Notes under the pieces: generated by a model
The model's input: the letters and a program-made list of their open reading frames with translations, nothing else
The model's database searches: none
What the model was told of the DNA's origin: nothing
Assembly (NCBI GenBank): GCA_905178155.1
Contig: CAJINV010000004.1
Location: 7,632,771 to 7,696,770 of the forward strand
Length of the DNA: 64,000 nucleotides
Origin: Amoebophrya sp. A120
Lineage: Eukaryota; Sar; Dinophyceae; Syndiniales; Amoebophryaceae
Direction: 5' to 3'
Position numbers and translations under genes: made by a program
Shown: in pieces, positions 42,503-54,029 of the stretch
Layout: the number at the start of each line of letters is the position of its first letter
How positions within the stretch are numbered: position 1 is the first letter of the stretch

Positions 42503-45500
42503 TCAATCGATCTCCTCATCCTCGTCCGCATTCATCACCCTGCTATTACTATCATTCCCCGCGAAAAATTGTTCCTCCATCATCTCCACCTCGGCACCAG
42601 CACCACCGGCGATTTTTTGATTCTTCCCCGACCCGGAATTCCCTCCCCCCGTAGCCGGGTCGTAGTAACCGTTGCCTTCCTTGATGTCCTGCAGAATGTG
42701 CTTCCATTCCAAAACTGGGTAGTTGGCGGATGACGCAGTCTGCACCTGATCCGCTTCGTTGTGGTTTCTTCCTCTACTCTTTTCCGCTGGAGGACTGAGC
42801 GAGCTGCTGTTCCCCGTCTGGTTTCTCCTCCGCGAGGGACTCTGCTTGGGGCTGCGATCACGACGCTTGCAGGGACTCAGATTATCTTGTTCAGCATCAT
42901 GGTCATTATTTTCAGACGCTTCCGCACTGCTGACTTCTTCGTCCTCCGACTCCTCATCCAGCATTCGCTGGTGGCGCTGTTTTATCAAATGTAAAAATGT
43001 CTGGGTCTGGAAGATTGCGAGACTTGTCATGCTAATCTGGCATGACTCTGAACTCTGTATTGCGTGGCCGCAAAGAGCTCCTCCTCCCTGTGGTGCAAAA
43101 ACGCAGTTTCTCATGCGGAATATGCAGCACAGAAGCACGAAGCAACTTGTCATGCTTGGCGGCGCATTGCAGTGCATTTGTTATTGACNTGTCTGGGTCT
43201 GGAAGATTGCGAGACTTGTCATGCTAATCTGGCATGACTCTGAACTCTGTATTGCGTGGCCGCAAAGAGCTCCTCCTCCCTGTGTTGCAAAAACGCAGTT
43301 TCTCATGCGGAATACGCCACTCAGAACCATGAAAAAAACTTGTCATGCTTGGCGGCGCATTACAGTGAGCTCACTATTCTCTTCCTTGCATCACAAGTTT
43401 CCAGACCCAGACATTTTTACGAACCCATATGTTTCTCGAGCTGTTGGTGGAACCAGGTATCGCCAAACGACCCGTCTTCTGTGGAGGCCGACGTGGCAGG
43501 AGCTCCGAACACGCTCGCCGTGCATTTCGTTGCAAGTGGTCCAAGGCCTGCTGGAGTACTGCTGTCGTTCCCCTCTTCCGACGTGCAAGAGGTGCTGTTC
43601 AGCCTTTCCTTCGCGCAACACGCGTCGACCGCGTTGCGCGTCCCGGACAGCCGCTCATCCACACCGGGTAAGGTGTGACTTCCACCATCTTGTTGAAAAT
43701 TTTCCTCTTCCCTTAGCCCGTATCTTCGCATCACCTCGTTCTCTGTCGAATGCAAAAATGTCTGGGCCTGGAAACTTGTGATGCAAGTCAGTCAATAACA
43801 AATGCACTGCAATGCGCCGCCAAGCATGACAAGTTGCTTCGTGCTTCTGTGCTGCATATTCCGCATGAGAAACTGCGTTTTTGCACGACAGGCGAGAGAG
43901 GCTGTTTGTGGCCACGCAATACAGATTTATGGGCCATCCCATGCCAGGTCAGCATGACAAATCTCGCAATCTTCCAGACCCAGACATTTTTCCCTTTGAT
44001 ATTCTCCACCGCGTTTTCCAGCGTTGCCAGCATCTCCTCCTGCTTCACCGATCGCTTGGACCGGAAGAATATGAACTGTAAACATGTCTGGGTCTGGAAG
44101 ATTCTGAGACTTGTCATGCACGTGTTGCATGAGCCAACATGTCTGTGATGCATGCTCTAGCATCACGCCTTTTTTGAGGGCTTCTTGATGCCTATTTGGC
44201 ATGACAAATGCCATCTCCGCGTAGCAAAAAATGCGTTCCCTACTTTGCTGCTCATGCAATACAGATTTTTTTGGAATCCAAATGCAGCATCACAAGCTGC
44301 ATTCTTCCAGACCCAGACATTTTTGAATTTGATAAAGAACCGCGCGCGCCCAGACCCAGCTCCGCCCCAGGGAATCAAATAATGCCACCCGAGGAAGCAA
44401 GCCGAGTAGAACATACTGAACTGCAGCATGTGCAACAGGTGCTCTATGGAAGCGTCAGAATCGAAATCGACAAAATCGAAAAAAATGTGATGCACAAAAT
44501 CGACGCCAGTTGGAGCCTCAGTTTCTAAGTGGCGCATGACAAATTTCGGGACTACCAAAATCCAGTCTGTCATGCTGTTAGGGCAAAGCAGACTGCTCCT
44601 GTCATGCTACTCTGGCAACGCATTGTATACCCCTAAACAGGCTTACAATCGGCCTCATTTGCCTGCTCCCCAATACAGGCCTCGCGTGCCCTACATTTTA
44701 TGCATCGCAAACTTTTCGATTTTGTCGATTTCGATCCTGACACTCCCATATGCTCGTTGTCCTCCGTATTTTTCTCGCCGCCAAAATCGAACTTCGCCAC
44801 ATTCTTCTTCAAAAACGCGTTGCGCTTGAAAAACGCAGTCATCCACTCCTCCCCACCGTTGCTCCACATCCGGTAACACAAATTGTTCCCAATCGCCAGC
44901 CACCACCCCAGCGGCTCCGCGGCCCGGCGGCAGAGCAGCCCGAAAAGAATCGCGCAGCACACGGAGAAGAACACCCCGTACGCGTACAGCCAGTCCTCGT
45001 CCGTGTAGACGGTATCGCACGAAAAAAGTGTTACAGTTACACATTTGTTGTCAATTCAGCAACACAAATTTCTCTTCATGAGAGAGAAAACTTGCAATGC
45101 AGAAATCCCACGGGAAAACACCTGTGAAAGGAGGCTCCTGTGCGTACCCGGCATGACAGAGCTTGTCTGTCTTGCTTGGCCTGCAACACAACGTGTAACT
45201 GTAACACTTTTTTCTCAGGATAGACGGTGCCGTTGTTGTAGTAGCGCTGGGTTTATGCATTGCAAATCAGTCCGGGTCTTAAAGGATGCAAGGTTTGTCA
45301 TGCTTGTCTGGCATGACTGAAGAGTTTGTGATGCCGCGTGTCCAAGAAGAGACCCTCTTGCTTGTCATGCAAAACGCAGCTTGTCATGCGGAAAGCGCAA
45401 CACTAAGCCGCGCAAATATTTCTCATGCTTGGCTGTGCATTACAGAGAATTCACTATTCACAACTCGGCAATACAAGTTTCCAGACCCCGACATTTTTGC

Positions 45501-46517
45501 ATTTGATAGGGTTTTTTTCAAACTCCCAACCTCCAAAATTCTCGGCACGGCGTAGTGCTGTTTCAACTTCTTCTGCGGGCCCTGGTAGGTCCGCAAGCAG
45601 TAACTGAGCGTCGAGTTATAGTCTTCGTTTTCCTCCTCCGCCGTTTCCCATCGCTTCGCGAGCTTCTCCTTCCGATTTTTCGCGTTGCGGGATGAAAACC
45701 GGTACGAGCTACCATCGTCGTCGTCGTCGTCGGTGGTTGCCTCTGCAGTCGTTGATGTTCCAGCTTCGGTAGAAGACGAGGAAAAATAATTATCCGAGGA
45801 AGAATTATCAGCAACATCCTGCCCGCTCCCCACCGCATGAAAGTCCTTCAGCCGGTCGCAAAAGTCCGGCACCCACCCGCTCGGGCAGAACGCGGTTACG
45901 GCGGTCTCCCAGGCCTCGCCCTCCGGGGTCGTCGGAGGAGGCTTGTTGACCACGCGGTCGTGGGAGGAGCTGCGTTTCGTCTCCTTTGTCCAAAACAAAC
46001 TTTTGACCGCCCGGCCCAAATTGAAGTCCCACCACGACGTCGCTCTTGCGGTACTAGGCTGTTGTGAGGACGAAGGCCGCTCCACTGCTGATGTAGTCGT
46101 CGTCGTCGAAGTTGTTGTAGTAGTAGCCGATTTATTCCTGTTGTTCCCACTCTTCTTCTTCGTCCTTCCTGGCGGCCCGATCAGCGGGCCCAGCACATTT
46201 TTCTCCACAGAATACAGCCACGGATCGACCCGACACGCCACCGACCGGTACCAACCGCTCGCCCGCCTGCGGGTCCACTTCGCAAGCACGTTGTCCCGAA
46301 AAAGCCGCATGGGAAAGTTGAAAAACACTTGGCAGCCGAGAAAAAACTGCAGCGCCCGGTGCATGTAGTACCGCCGGTAGTGGTTCGTCTTCTGCATCTG
46401 CGTGGCGACAATCAAGATCCAGCCGAGCATGTGGAGGATGCGGTCGACAAATTCTTCAATGGACTGGTCCGGGTCCCCCGTGTTGAGCACCATGCGGGCA
46501 AGCAGCGTTTCCAACAT
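42503..46517 (-). CDS. Multi-pass membrane protein of unknown family
   Basis: Seven exons: 46517-45509, 45248-45223, 45007-44742, 44448-44335, 44064-44002, 43738-43430, 42977-42503; 2262 nt, 753 aa, one continuous frame. All six introns are introners. The N-terminal third has two hydrophobic stretches (ILHMLGWILIVATQ; FFLGCQVFFNFPM), then a Thr/Ser-rich linker. Clear membrane segments are near residues 353-372 (GVFFSVCCAILFGLLC) and 440-462 (FSMFYSACFLGWHYLIPW). The C-terminal 150 residues are acidic and Ser-rich and end DEDEEID. No catalytic motif is seen. The ATG is the first after an in-frame stop (TAG about 25 codons upstream). The family-H excision at 44454-44741 is the least certain join. 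Confidence 0.8.
42983..43429. mobile_element. Introner, family A, internally duplicated, with one N
   Basis: TSD TGTTT on both sides. The left half of the element is repeated from 43190 after an unresolved base at 43189. Removal keeps frame (QQLEK to QRHQRM). The duplication could be a real tandem copy or an assembly join. Confidence 0.85.
43744..44001. mobile_element. Introner, family A
   Basis: TSD TTCTC on both sides. Frame kept. Confidence 0.93.
44070..44334. mobile_element. Introner, family A
   Basis: TSD AAGAA on both sides. Frame kept. Confidence 0.93.
44454..44741. mobile_element. Introner-like element, family H
   Basis: Inverted ends GTCAGAATCGAAATCGACAA / GTCAGGATCGAAATCGACAA continue to about 30 bp. 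The ends are not TAT...ATA and no clear TSD is seen. The interior carries GCATGACA blocks like the other families. Limits were set by frame. Confidence 0.75.
45013..45222. mobile_element. Introner, family G
   Basis: Long inverted ends (GAAAAAAGTGTTACAGTTAC). TSD GACGG on both sides. Frame kept (NNGTV to YTDEDW). Confidence 0.94.
45254..45508. mobile_element. Introner, family A
   Basis: TSD GGGTT on both sides. It is separated from the neighbouring family G element by a 26-nt exon. Confidence 0.94.
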
Positions 46518-47771
46518 GGTGTGGCTGACGACCTGCTGGGGTCTTCTTCTTGATGGACCAACAACTTGCTCTTCGCAAGACTAATAATTTCTACGCAGGC
46601 GGGAGGAGTACTTGAGTCGAAGAACTGCCTGCTCTTCCGGGAATCGGCGTGAAGAAAACGGTGACAAAATCCCCGTTCGGTCACCGGAGTACTAGGCGGA
46701 CTTTACGCAGTGGCCCGCTTGATCAACTGTAGACGGAACTCAAAAATCGCGGGCCGTGGCTGCCCAGAAATCCCCGTGGCTGGATCTGCTCTGCGGACGT
46801 CTTGCCATGACTGTTGTTTTTACCAACATCAGTGTCGTGCGAGAATGTGTGCTGGTGTGGTCTTTTCCGAAGGCAGAAAAGAGTAGTACTATGTTGTATA
46901 ATATTATCGTGCCTTAGAAAATACTACGAAGATGCGAAATGTTTCATGGGGAAAGCCTTTGATGGGGATGATGGCATGAGGGTAGTACTACGCGAAAGGG
47001 GAAACACAACGGGGGAGTAGCAAAAGACATGTTCCTGTGCAGGCAAAATCATCAACTTTCCGCTATCAAAACACACCTCTCTGCCGCTCTTTCACCCTCT
47101 CTCCAAGATTATTTCTTTTTTTTTGCCAGGTGAAAATTAATCAATTATTAAGTGCACAATATCACCGGTACAGGTACAGATACAGAAGATCTCACATCAT
47201 TTGTAGTTGGAAATGCGAATTTTGCTTAAATTCCGAAGGTTCCTTTCCCGAGACAACCGATCGACATAAAGAGAGCTTTTCTCTTTCTTGAACATCGAGT
47301 AAATAACTCAGCTCCAAAATCTACATACTGCACGACGCCGGCGTCAATTGCGCTCGTGCGGACTCCGTTGTTCTTTTGTGAGTAGGTCCTTCTCCTTGCG
47401 GACAACGATTTATTTATCCACTATTTCCTACAACAACTTCCTCAAAGAATTACCGTGTCCTCGCAGTGTAGTGGTGTCTTATCGGCATTCTAAGACGACA
47501 CATCCAGAAGCGTCTGTTAATATTTCTTCGTGCTTTATAGCAAGTGTTGTTGTAATTGTTCATCGACGCTCCTGTTGTCGCATCATGCTCTTGGTGGAAG
47601 AACATATTTCCAGCAGTCATCGAACCGATGCAAAATTCCTCGTGGACGATCAGGGTCAGTCGAAAGAAAACGCAGCTCTGCCTTCACAGATGCTGACGAA
47701 CCCATCAGTTATTTCACGAAAAATCTATCAGTTCATCCACACGTTCAGTTCCTCGACATATCCATCGGCAT
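46518..47771. other. Intergenic, no supported gene
   Basis: Between the membrane-protein start and the P0 stop. Plus-strand frames are low in complexity and match nothing; no introners. Confidence 0.5.
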
Positions 47772-50012
47772 TTAATCGAACAGGTCGAATTCCATCTCCT
47801 CTTCTTCCTCCTCCGGCTCCGCCGCCGCTGCCGCGGCAGCCGGGGCTCCGGCGCCGCCGGCCGCTCCGCCCGCGGAGCCACCGCCGGACGCGGCCGCGGC
47901 CTTCATCTTGGCCAGAGCCTCCGGGTCGGACAGAATGGCCTTGATCTCCTCAACCTCCTTAAAGTTGAAGTCAATGTCCGCGACGGTGGCGACAATGTTC
48001 TTGAACGCGTTGGTCATCATGTGCGGCAGGCCGGCCTCGGTGGGGATGCCGATCTCGCGGCCAAAGGCGGCCACGTGGCTGACACCCGTGAGAAACTTCT
48101 TCATCAGGACGTCATCGGTGATGTCCAAGACGGCCGCGTCGAACACGGAACCGTCCTGGTACACCTGGCGGACCTATCAAATGCAAAAGCGTCTGGGTCT
48201 GGAAGAATGCAAGATTTGTCATGCATATTGCTCATGTCCCATGATGCCGGTAATGCTTGAACTAGCATCGCAGATTTTTAGAGGGCTTCCTGATGCACCT
48301 TCCGCATGAGAAATGCCCTGTCTGTGTAGCAAAAGATGTGCCCATCTTGCTGGTCACGCAATACAAATTTTTTTAGAGTCCAAAAACAGCATGACAAGTT
48401 GCAATCTTCCAGACCCAGACATTTTTGCATTTCATAGGACCTTCATACCGTACTCGAACGGCTTGATGTTCAGCTTGGCAAGCAGCGCTTGCGCGGACAG
48501 GACGACCTGTTAGAAGGAGTGTTTGTTTAATCGATCGATTTCGATGTGGTTGATACTTCCGATTGTTCGAAAGCTTTTTGTTTCAACTGATTTTTCGAAA
48601 GTGGTTCGAAGAATCGTATTTGTTCTACAGTGAGAACGCTTTCTTACTTCTGCATGGTTGGGGTACTACGCTTTCTTACTTCTGCATGCTGCGCAACGCA
48701 ATCAGCAACGGAGTGCTGTGTGTCCTTTCTTTCAAACAGCCGCAAACTATTTACACCGAGTCCGTAGGCTCGTCGGATGAAAAGTAGAAAATCATACCGA
48801 ATAATAAAATCGATCAGAACCAAACCACTTTCGATATTGTACCACAACAAGACACTACGGGGATGATCAGTCGCTATTCTACAAACAGGACAGTGCTGTA
48901 CAGGTCTAAAGTGTAATATTTGGTCTCGGAGTATCACTATCAAATCACTCTTGGCATCATGTTCATGTTCTAGAAATGTACTACAAGTCGATTTACTGTG
49001 TGATAGCACAATTTCGGCAACACAAAGTATTTAGTACCTTCTCGCCGGTGGTACAGATCTTGAAGTCCGCGGTGATTTCGATGGAACCCTTGACAATCTT
49101 GGTCGGGATGTTCAGAGCCTGGAAAAAACTCGTCTGGGACGGCTCCAAGCCGGACGGACCCGCGGGGATGACGACGTCCTTCGGGGCGTTGGTTCCAGCC
49201 TTCGCGGCGGCCGGGACAATAAACCTGTTTATTTTTCGAGAAAACCCGAGTCTGACGAAATCAAATATATAAACCTCAGCGAATATAAAATTTTTCCCGT
49301 ACTATTAAAAATATTGTTGCACGACGCTCCAATCGAGTGCTTCTGCTTCTTCTTTAAATCTCGAATTACTGTTCGCATGAGTAGACGCCATGCTCTCAAT
49401 GGCACAATGGGTCAATGGAATCTATGGGTCTGTCACACTCAACACATCAACCTGATGGTCATCTTCCTCTTACAGAGTGACAGCCAAAATACAAGTCTCG
49501 TTCTTTCACGGGGCATGTAGTACAACATAGAAAATTGGCCTTCGGGGCAGAAGAAGTGCACAGAAATTTTATTTAATCATGATATTTCTATTATCGCTAG
49601 ACATAATTTTTAAAATAAGCTGCAACTAAAAATCGCCCCATCTTCTGTAAAAAAAAAATCAATACGTGTCCAAGGTCTTGCGGGCGTCCTCGAGGTTGCT
49701 GGCTTCGTGGCAGAAGATGAAGCCCATGTTTCCCTGGACGTTGTCGACCAACTCCTTCAAGGCAACCGCCGCGGGTGAGTTTTCGTCCTCCTCTTCTAAC
49801 GCAGCGATGCGCTGGCGCAAGGCCGTGCGGATCATGGTGTTCTTACCCATCAACAGCGTGCATTTTCCCCGCAAGTCCATACGGATGTTCTGCATCTGCT
49901 TGGAACCGACGTGGTCCACATCCACAATCAGGGCCAGGGGGGTGGATTCCACCAGGTTGACCAGCTTCGCCATGTAGGCGTTCTTACGGTCGAGTTTCGC
50001 ACCGGACGGCAT
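47772..50012 (-). CDS. RPLP0: 60S acidic ribosomal protein P0 (stalk protein uL10)
   Basis: Component of the large-subunit stalk that binds P1/P2 and recruits translation factors. Exons 50012-49666, 49224-49038, 48506-48437 and 48169-47772 give 1002 nt, 333 aa, slightly longer than the usual 310-320. Recognisable blocks: RMDLRGKCTLLMGKNTMIRT in the rRNA-binding domain, TSFFQALNIPTKIVKGSIEI, LLAKLNIKPFEYGM, VLDITDDVLMKKF, an Ala/Gly-rich hinge and the conserved acidic end EEEMEFDLFD. Two introns are GT-AG (49225-49665, GTATTGA...AAACAG; 48507-49037, GTACTAA...CTAACAG). The third is a family A introner whose removal joins PFEYGMKV to RQVYQDGS. An element inside this essential, highly expressed gene must be spliced efficiently. 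Confidence 0.97.
48175..48436. mobile_element. Introner, family A, in the P0 gene
   Basis: TSD GGACC on both sides. Read on the minus strand (GGTCC) the intron can be framed GTCC...GATAG, that is, with GT-AG ends. Confidence 0.96.
48507..49037 (-). other. GT-AG intron of P0
   Basis: Begins GTACTAAATAC and ends TTCTAACAG; no introner termini. Confidence 0.9.
49225..49665 (-). other. GT-AG intron of P0
   Basis: Begins GTATTGATTTT and ends AAATAAACAG; no introner termini. Confidence 0.9.
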
Positions 50013-50691
50013 TTTTTTGAGTTGTTGTTGTGTAGAAGATCGGAGACTGAAACCTAAAAGGCTAACAATCCAACTTTAACCGATCTAGTGGCTAGTGGAT
50101 AGGAATAATCCTACTCAACGAGTGTCCCTGTGGTCGTGTGTGTTGGAGGAGGTGGTGTGGCAATGAAATTTGTGAGATGGGATAGAAAACTCCGAAATGA
50201 GATGTACTCTTGAGGAGGAGGAGAACCGTTATCTTGTGGTCAAGAGCAATAGACTTTGTGTGTGAATTGGTGGAGATCTAAAATTTTTCGATCCTCTTCT
50301 GGATTCAAATTTCCGTTGGAGCTTAAAATTTCACATGAATTTAGATCTATTTTCATCAGACCTGGAACAGCACAATTCTAATGATCACGATCAAGTCAGT
50401 GCAATTTGCGATCTCAAGCTAGCACCTGGGACGATCGTCTTACATCATTTCAGTTCTGCTTCTGCGAAATACAGCAATATCAAAAGCGTTAATATGTTGC
50501 CAACAGCGATCTGATGCTTTTGTTGCTCCTTCTGAAACAGAGATCCAGCTATTCCTTCAGCATAGTAACGCTCATCAGATCTGATCCCTTTCTGTTTCTA
50601 TACCGTGGACCGGAATCTCCTTTTAGATCTAAATTCATTTCAACCTCTGCTTGTTCGGAATAAGTAGCCACTAAGTACTTCCGTCAACAAC
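50013..50691. other. P0 upstream region
   Basis: AT-rich sequence upstream of the P0 start. It should hold the promoter or trans-splice acceptor, but I recognise no specific motif. Confidence 0.4.
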
Positions 50692-51467
50692 TTTGATATC
50701 AAATGCAAATGTGCCTAGGGGGTAGGGTAGGCCCAAAGCTTTTGGGTCGATAAAAATACAGCTTTTTTTGCATTTTTGGCAGACTTGCTTCAACAAAATT
50801 GCAGAGCTTTTGCCCCATTTGCACGGTCCATATGTATGCACTTATTGTGCCACGGCTTCGTCTGCGCTTTCTTTGTTTTGTGTGCGTGCTGTGTGGCTCT
50901 TCCATTTTGTGCTGCGCGTTGAAGATGCTGCGCCGCTAGTCATCTCGCCATGAAGAAGTCCACGGGGGGCCGTTGTCGGGGGCAGGCCGCCGCCTGCTGC
51001 TGCAGCGCTTTTCTCAGCGGCAACGGGCCAAAAAGTTCTGGGGCCCGTTGCTGCAAGTGGGATCTGGAGCAAATTTCTCGGCGTAGCCCGAAAGGCCCGC
51101 CCGAAACCCCAATCGCGATGATTTGTATGCTTCGATGCAACAACTTCAGGCCGGAAAAGGCCATAGCTTTAAACCTTTGCAGCCAGCATGCAGTAAATTG
51201 CTGCGTGTTGCCTGCAAAGGTTTACAGTTAGTTGCGAACAAATTCACAGTCGTGCCATGGCCTTTTGCGAGTACGCAGCAGCGTGCGCACTCGCTCCTCA
51301 CCCATGGCCTTGGGCCTTTTTCATCGCAGCGCGGCGCTTCCAAGCACCTTCATCGAAACAACGAAGGCGTTTGGAAGTGCCATGGTGTTCGCGCAAAAAA
51401 AATCATTTTTATCGCCAAAAAATGCTACTTTGCGTGGGGGCCCGACCACATTGAGGTCGGAGAAGCT

Positions 51468-51526
51468 GGTGGAGAAGCTGGTGGAGAAGCTGGTAGGGAA
51501 GCTGGTGGGGAAGCTAGTAGGAAAGC
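51468..51526. repeat. Imperfect 12-bp tandem repeat
   Basis: Units like GAAGCTGGTGGA recur about five times inside the 1.49-kb element. Confidence 0.9.
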
Positions 51527-52039
51527 AGCACTCCTACCAGTTTCTTAGCCAGCTCTTCGCGTGGGCGACCGAGATAACTTGGGCGAGGAAAGATCTGCCG
51601 TGGGCGATAAAGGAAATGTCGAGCGTGCCGCTTTGGCAATTGCCCCAAATCCAAACCTCTGCAGCCCACACGCACTAACTTCGTGCGTGCTGCCTGCAAA
51701 GACTCCTGCCTGTGCGTCTTTGGCATCCGCTTCTCATTTGTGAAAGGGTGTTTTCCCTTGTCCGGTGCGTTCTCTTCCACTTAACTTTGGCCCAACCTCT
51801 GGCCGAGCCCCTGCCCGCCCAGCCTCGCTTCTGCCTACCCTATCGCACAACCTTCGCTCCACCTCCGGCGCCGCGCCAGGCGGAACCTCGGGCCCCGCGC
51901 CTGCCCCTGCCTCTGGCCGGCCAAGTCTATCTCTGACCGAGCCCCGCCTGGCCTAGCCGGCTCGGCCTATCTCGGGCCCGGCCTCTGGCCCAACTACGAG
52001 GAACCGTCGCCCCGGGGGTTCGGGCTTCTGAGCCGCGGC

Positions 52040-52106
52040 ACCTTCGGCACCAGCTTCGGCACCAGCTTCGGCACCAACTTCGGCACCAGCTTCGGCACCA
52101 ACCTCA
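52040..52106. repeat. Tandem repeat of CTTCGGCACCAG units
   Basis: About five copies of a 12-bp unit near the right end of the 1.49-kb element. Confidence 0.9.
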
Positions 52107-52239
52107 ACGCCGGCTTTTTTCCACCTTCTCGCTAATTTTTTTTGTGTTTATCCTACCCCCTAGGCACATTTGCACAGGATATTTGACAGAGCACAACGAT
52201 CTTTTGTTCCAGAGAGTTTCATCTAGATCTGCGCCGATA

Positions 52240-52410
52240 TTAAAACGTTCTCACCAGATCCGAGCTGCGAGTGCCTACATTGCGGGCTAATTTTCAAATC
52301 ACGAGATAGAATCTTTTCCTGCCTGCGGTTGGGCGCGAAGATGAAGCGCCCCGATTCCGCAGTGTAGTGCCGCAGCCGCTTGAACGACCGTTATCATTGC
52401 CAGAACGCTT
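52240..52410 (-). other. Possible exon
   Basis: An open minus-strand stretch reads KRLRHYTAESGRFIFAPNRR and on to SRDLKISPQC before a stop. Composition is protein-like, but splice limits and partner exons are unclear. Confidence 0.25.
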
Positions 52411-52926
52411 GTGTGGATCGAAAGAACCGCTGGAACTGCTTTGTGGAGGTAGAGTTGTGCGCGATGTAAGTACTTCCGGACGGGCAGCCTGCAGCCACCT
52501 ATAGATGTGAAAGAACACGGGAAGCCACGACCTCCGGTTGGCGCGGCCTCATTGAGGCCCAGAACAAGCTGTGTCGTCCTAGCTACATAAAATCAAAAAA
52601 AGGCTAAAGCCGTTGTTATCTCGTCAGAGTGTCCGCCTCACGCCGGGTGATGAAATTGCAAGTTTTAGTACTGACCGCGCAAGCACGACCATGTTGATTC
52701 AAAGCGGTATTATTCTGTACCGTTCCGATGAAACTAGATCGCGCTTCTTACTGCTCGCGCCTGCTGCTAGTGGTCACTACTTGTCATTAAGAGTGTACTG
52801 TCTACTACTTCTACTGCCATTATACCTAGTTAGTAGAACAGACTGCAGATCATTCTCCCGGGGCTCTCGAAGTGCGCTGCGCGGCACGACGTCCGTTGCA
52901 GGATTCGTGGCCTTGATCCGACGTGT

Positions 52927-54029
52927 TATGCATCACAAATGTGTCTGGGTGGATGTCTCTGCTGGAGGTGTGCAGCTTGCAATGCTGCTTTTTGGTACTT
53001 AATTTCATTGCCTCCTGCGCACAAAGAGTAGTCGTAGTCCAGTCTTTACTGCGCGAAGAGAGCATTTCTCATGCGGGAGAGTCATCAAGAAGAACTGTGA
53101 GAATAGCCCGCGATCATGCATGACGTGGCCTAGGTACGCACATACGACTCGGCACGCCAAATCGTATGTGGGGCGTTACAATTTGCGCGCTTTTGTCATC
53201 GGGAAAACCCGCCAAAAAGCAGCACCGAGCCTGGTGCGGTTTGTAACGTATGGCAGCACCGAGCCCGCCAAAGTATGTCTTTTTGCCCACCTACAAAATT
53301 CGTATGGTAGCGGCGCGCCTTCACAATACATTTTGGCGCACCGAGGCGGCGCGCAAAAACTTCGCTGGGAAGCGCCCGCCTTTGAGACATTATGCGCCTT
53401 CGCTGTGTACTTGCTTCTGTCATTCCTCGCGCCCGCATGATGTACGCCCGCGCGCGCCTTTGCCCATCGCATGCGCGACGCGCCGCGCAAGTCGGTGGCC
53501 CCAGACTAGTTTCGCACGCCTGTCCCTGGTGACGCGGGCGCCTTCGCCTGCTGCGTTTTTTACTTTGCCCTCGAACGCGGGCCAAGGTCCGGGCTTTGTT
53601 TTTCTACCCGCCAACAAGGCACGCGCGCGTGGTCTCGCGACTTAGCCGACGCCCCCCCCCCTGTGTTCCGCCCGTCTGCTGCTTCGTTCGTGACTACAAG
53701 TTGGCGCACCGAGGCCGTCAGCCTCGGTGAGCCTCGGCGCACCGAGGCGGCAATTCCGAAAAACTTGCATTTTTGGCCTCGGTGCGCCATTTCGTATGTG
53801 CGCCCTGAAGAAACTTCTTCTAGCCTCGGTGCGCCAACTTGTAGTGGCGTACCGAGGCCACGACACTACCCAAGAGAGTCATCAAGAAGAACTGTGAGAA
53901 TAACCCGTGATCATGCATGCTAGGACACACAACATCACAGACACCAACACCATGCGTCATGCATCAAAATGTGCATGACAAACATCTGCACTCTTCCCGA
54001 GGACCATCCAGACACGTTTGCAATGGATA
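52927..54029. mobile_element. Family A introner enlarged by a nested insertion
   Basis: Left end TATGCATCACAAATGTGTCT and right end CCAGACACGTTTGCAATGGA are family A type. The middle is replaced by a GC-rich segment bracketed by a 45-bp direct repeat, so a 250-bp element has grown to 1.1 kb. Confidence 0.75.
53077..53918. mobile_element. Nested GC-rich insertion with inverted ends and flanking 45-bp direct repeats
   Basis: The direct repeat AGAGTCATCAAGAAGAACTG (continuing to GATCATGCATG) lies at about 53080-53121 and 53875-53918. Just inside are inverted ends CGTGGCCTAGGTACGC and, from the other side, CGTGGCCTCGGTACGC. The interior contains repeated GCGCACCGAGGC blocks in both orientations and no convincing gene. 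Confidence 0.75.

Larger units (their letters stand above)
50697..52181. mobile_element. 1.49-kb introner-like element
   Basis: The left end reads TATCAAATGCAAATGTGCCT and the right end, inverted, TATCCTGTGCAAATGTGCCT; both continue AGGGGGTAGG. TSD TTTGA on both sides. The ends are thus built like family A/C introners, but the interior is five times longer. It holds GC-rich sequence, short tandem repeats (AGCTGGTGGAGA type at 51470-51525; CTTCGGCACCAG type at 52040-52105) and only short open frames. I see no transposase motif. Neighbouring minus-strand frames (RSLCSVK / VVDGST) would join across it by the usual rule, weakly suggesting that it too sits in a gene. Confidence 0.85.

Noticed and set aside
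50950-51678. Frames inside the 1.49-kb element as a transposase
   Set aside because: Low-complexity, repeat-driven reading with no DDE, helix-turn-helix or zinc-finger pattern.
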